Of a DNA stretch of 64,000 nt, positions 61,596 through 64,000 are shown in pieces. This DNA comes from an uncultured Prevotellaceae bacterium (GTDB lineage: Bacteria > Bacteroidota > Bacteroidia > Bacteroidales > Bacteroidaceae). Below the pieces are notes generated by a model. The model was not told where the DNA came from. It saw nothing but the letters and a program-made list of their open reading frames with translations, and made no database searches. The first letter of the stretch is position 1, and each line of letters starts with the position of its first letter. The translations under genes and the position numbers were made by a program. The stretch spans positions 1 through 64,000 of the forward strand of contig ONMR01000006.1 of the NCBI GenBank assembly GCA_900318995.1, written 5' to 3'.

Positions 61596-61603
61596 CAAAA
61601 GTA
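61596..61603 (-). promoter_or_regulatory. -7 box of rnz
   Basis: TACTTTTG on the minus strand, directly after the rpsA terminator. Confidence 0.5.
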
Positions 61604-61636
61604 CAAAAAAAAGGACCGCCAGATGCGGTCCTTTTA
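61604..61636 (-). terminator. rpsA intrinsic terminator
   Basis: AAGGACCGC/GCGGTCCTT stem with a 5-nt loop, then a run of T on the minus strand. Confidence 0.8.
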
Positions 61637-61657
61637 TTAAATAATGATAATCAGGGA

Positions 61658-63451
61658 TTACTTGTTACCACCTTCCAGCTGCTCCTTGAGAGCTGCAAGA
61701 GCATCGATGTCACCAAGGGTGGTCGAAGCGGCCTGGTTCTGGATAACCGGCTCCTCTTTCTCTTTCTTGGCACCAGCCTTGCGTGCAGCCTTCTTCTCGG
61801 CCTTGGCCTCTGCCTTGGCGATATCCTCGAATATGCGGCTGTGTGAAAGGATGATTCTCTTGGAATCCTTGTTGAACTCTATAACCTTGAACTGGAGAGT
61901 CTCACCCTGCTGAGCCTGTGAGCCGTCCTCCTTTACAAGATGCTTGGGAGTAGCAAAGCCCTCAACACCCTCTGCGAGCTGGATGACTGCGCCCTTGTCC
62001 ATCATCTCGGTGATCTTACCCTCATGGATTGAATCAACTGTGTATATTGACTCGTATGCATCCCAAGGATTCTCCTCAAGCTGCTTGTGACCGAGGCTGA
62101 GCCTGCGGTTCTCCTTGTCTATCTCAAGGACTACAACATCGATAGGAGCACCGATGGTTGTGAATTCTGACGGATGCTTAACCTTCTTGGTCCAGCTCAG
62201 GTCGCTGATGTGAATCAGACCGTCAACACCCTCCTCAATCTCAACAAAGATACCGAAGTTGGTGAAGTTGCGTACTGTAGCGGTGTGCTTTGAACCAACG
62301 GGATACTTCTCGTCAATGTTCTCCCAAGGATCCTGCTTGAGCTGCTTGATACCAAGTGACATCTTGCGCTCTGCACGGTCAAGTGTCAGGATAACTGCCT
62401 CAACCTCGTCACCAACCTTGATGAAGTCCTGAGCTGAACGCAGGTGCTGGCTCCATGACATCTCTGAAACGTGGATGAGACCCTCTACGCCCGGAGCAAT
62501 CTCAATGAATGCACCGTAATCGGCCATAACGACAACCTTACCCTTGACAACGTCGCCAACCTTGAGGTTAGGATCGAGTGAATCCCATGGGTGCGGAGTG
62601 AGCTGCTTGAGACCGAGAGCGATACGCTTCTTCTCATCATCAAAGTCAAGAATAACGACGTTGATCTTCTGGTCAAGCTCAACAATCTCCTTAGGATCGC
62701 TTACGCGGCCCCAGCTGAGGTCTGTGATATGGATAAGACCGTCAACACCGCCCAGGTCGATGAATACACCGTAAGAGGTGATGTTCTTGACGGTACCCTC
62801 AAGTACCTGACCCTTCTCAAGCTTGCTGATGATCTCTTTCTTCTGCTGCTCAAGCTCCTCTTCGATAAGAGCCTTGTGTGAAACAACTACGTTGCGGTAT
62901 TCCTGGTTGATCTTGATGACCTTGAACTCCATGGTCTTGCCAACGAATACATCGTAGTCGCGGATAGGCTTGACATCAATCTGTGAACCGGGCAGGAAGG
63001 CCTCGATGCCGAATACGTCGACAATCATACCACCCTTTGTGCGGCACTTGATGTAACCCTTTACGATCTCCTGTGAATCCAGAGCCTCGTTTACGCGGTC
63101 CCATGAGCGTGACTCACGAGCCTTCTTATGTGACAGAAGCAGCTGACCCTTCCTGTCCTCTGTGTTCTCAATGTAAACCTCAACTTCATCACCTACCTTG
63201 AGGTCGGGGTTGTAGCGGAATTCGCTGATGGGGATAATACCATCGGACTTGTAACCGATGTTTACGATAACCTCGCGCTTGTTGATGGCTGTGACAGTAC
63301 CGTTGACAACTTCGTTGTCGGCAACCTTGTTCAGGGTTGTGTCATAAGCCTGCTCGAGCTGCTCTTTTGACATGCCTGCTGCGGCATTTCCGTTTTCAAA
63401 AGCATCCCAGTCAAATTCCTGAAGGGGAGCTACATTCTTAAAATCTTCCAT
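61658..63451 (-). CDS. rpsA: 30S ribosomal protein S1
   Basis: A 597-aa protein with six S1/OB repeats, each marked by G-x-V-x-x-I/V...G-x-x-G-x-I/F...S (for example VEGLIHVSEMSWSQHLRSAQ, VDGLIHISDLSWTKKVKHPS). A Lys/Ala/Glu-rich tail follows the last repeat. It binds mRNA leaders on the 30S subunit, which matters in Bacteroidota because they rely little on Shine-Dalgarno pairing. A -7 box (TATCTTTG, minus, 63539-63532) lies about 80 nt upstream. Confidence 0.95.
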   Translation of the reverse strand: MEDFKNVAPLQEFDWDAFENGNAAAGMSKEQLEQAYDTTLNKVADNEVVNGTVTAINKREVIVNIGYKSDGIIPISEFRYNPDLKVGDEVEVYIENTEDRKGQLLLSHKKARESRSWDRVNEALDSQEIVKGYIKCRTKGGMIVDVFGIEAFLPGSQIDVKPIRDYDVFVGKTMEFKVIKINQEYRNVVVSHKALIEEELEQQKKEIISKLEKGQVLEGTVKNITSYGVFIDLGGVDGLIHITDLSWGRVSDPKEIVELDQKINVVILDFDDEKKRIALGLKQLTPHPWDSLDPNLKVGDVVKGKVVVMADYGAFIEIAPGVEGLIHVSEMSWSQHLRSAQDFIKVGDEVEAVILTLDRAERKMSLGIKQLKQDPWENIDEKYPVGSKHTATVRNFTNFGIFVEIEEGVDGLIHISDLSWTKKVKHPSEFTTIGAPIDVVVLEIDKENRRLSLGHKQLEENPWDAYESIYTVDSIHEGKITEMMDKGAVIQLAEGVEGFATPKHLVKEDGSQAQQGETLQFKVIEFNKDSKRIILSHSRIFEDIAKAEAKAEKKAARKAGAKKEKEEPVIQNQAASTTLGDIDALAALKEQLEGGNK

Positions 63452-63531
63452 TAGTTAAATTTTGAAACTAAGATAAAGTTAGACAATATGTTGTAAACAC
63501 ATGCCAAGGCCACTTGGGCGCTTAGCGGGCG

Positions 63532-63539
63532 CAAAGATA
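63532..63539 (-). promoter_or_regulatory. -7 box of rpsA
   Basis: TATCTTTG on the minus strand, giving an rpsA leader of roughly 75 nt; the -33 region is A/T-rich without a clear TTTG. Confidence 0.45.
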
Positions 63540-63593
63540 GCACTTTATTATTTAAATAAAGGGCTTAAACGGATTATTTTTGCAAAAACAGTT

Positions 63594-64000
63594 TTAGAAT
63601 CCTGCATCGAGAGTATATGGTACTCCGGATGAAGTGATGCCGGCAGCTTCAATGTTGAAATGTCTGGTTATGGAACTGTTGTAGAATTCAACCTGTGCTT
63701 TGCCGTCCTCATTCGTAATCACATTGGGATTCCAGTACAAAGTGCGGCGGTAATCCACGTCGCCGGGGATTGGGCCGTCAGGATATTCGGGTGAATAGAA
63801 ACTGTACGGACGGGAGTAACCGTCAACTGTTGTAACTCGTTTGGTTATGTCCATCAGCTCCTTGCGAGTACTGCGCTCATACTCTTCCTTGGCCAATATG
63901 TCAACCAGCACAAAACGTGAATACAGACTGTCCGAATCAATGATCTCAAGCCTTTTGTCCAGATATTTCTGGTAGAGAGGACACAGCGTGAGTATGTTCA
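63594..64000 (-). CDS. C-terminal part of a large secreted macroglobulin/MG2-like protein (runs off window)
   Basis: The frame is open to the window edge, so the gene begins outside; the GTG at 63911 is not its start. The last about 135 residues include RRTLYWNPNVITNEDGKAQV then EFYNSSITRHFNIEAAGI. This 'TLYWNP-x-V-x-T-x-x-x-G-x-A-x-x-x-FYN' block is typical of the C-terminal beta domain of big exported Bacteroidota proteins with MG2 or TonB-plug-like domains. Function is unknown. Confidence 0.55.
   Translation of the reverse strand, partial: NILTLCPLYQKYLDKRLEIIDSDSLYSRFVLVDILAKEEYERSTRKELMDITKRVTTVDGYSRPYSFYSPEYPDGPIPGDVDYRRTLYWNPNVITNEDGKAQVEFYNSSITRHFNIEAAGITSSGVPYTLDAGF

Noticed and set aside
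1..64000. CRISPR array, rRNA operon, prophage, conjugative element
   Set aside because: No regularly spaced repeats, rRNA sequence, phage structural genes or tra genes were seen.

Overview
The window reads as a chromosome segment of a gut-type Bacteroidota, most likely order Bacteroidales and close to Prevotellaceae/Bacteroidaceae. The reasons are the repeated sigma-ABfr-type promoter elements (TTTG, 19-20 bp, TAnnTTTG), the absence of strong Shine-Dalgarno sequences, many lipoproteins and SpI-exported hydrolases, a GH30 enzyme, a TonB-dependent receptor, and a degenerate secreted-enzyme tail of the Prevotella type. I cannot name a species from sequence alone.

Layout. 1-686: the end of an IS110-type transposase and its structured non-coding flank. 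687-26426: mostly core genes. These are a FISUMP-type lipoprotein, a secreted alpha/beta hydrolase, a decayed esterase, an EF-hand membrane protein, initiator tRNA, a TetR-fabG-rluA run, a cyclophilin lipoprotein, a nucleotidyltransferase, an ABC-F protein, two tandem M13 peptidases translationally coupled to a U32 protein, an OmpA-like barrel, GH30, mazG, valS, a coiled-coil membrane protein and a DEAD-box helicase. 26518-53673: an accessory island with a hicBA pair (hicA carries a nonsense codon), an esterase, a beta-lactamase-like lipoprotein, an XRE/zeta-type toxin pair and, as its backbone, seven FtsX/MacB-like permeases, one MacB/LolD-type ATPase, a TolC, a MacA-like adaptor and a two-component system. 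53680-64000: TonB receptor plus a NikR-like regulator, a cobalamin riboswitch driving nrdDG, an ECF sigma/anti-sigma/Spy-like operon, RNase Z, ribosomal protein S1, and the tail of a large secreted protein.

The main system is the exporter island. Every transporter transcription unit (seven of them, on both strands) has the same promoter module: a 15-bp dyad (GTCAAAAAATTAGAC, or the fully symmetric GTCCAAAAATTGGAC), exactly 37 bp, a TTGG/TTGC -33 box, exactly 20 bp, and a TAnnTTTG -7 box. The spacings stay fixed even where the sequence between has diverged. The two-component operon inside the island lacks the module, and its response regulator has a receiver plus a Fis-type HTH without the sigma-54 AAA+ domain, which fits an activator or repressor of sigma-ABfr promoters. 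The likely reading is a dedicated regulon in which one regulator controls one shared ATPase and a paralogous set of permeases. The response regulator reading frame is broken by an apparent 13-nt loss or sequencing error, so in this strain the circuit may be uncoupled.

Everything here was read by eye. Family names rest on recognised motifs, not on database searches, and paralog comparisons are approximate.
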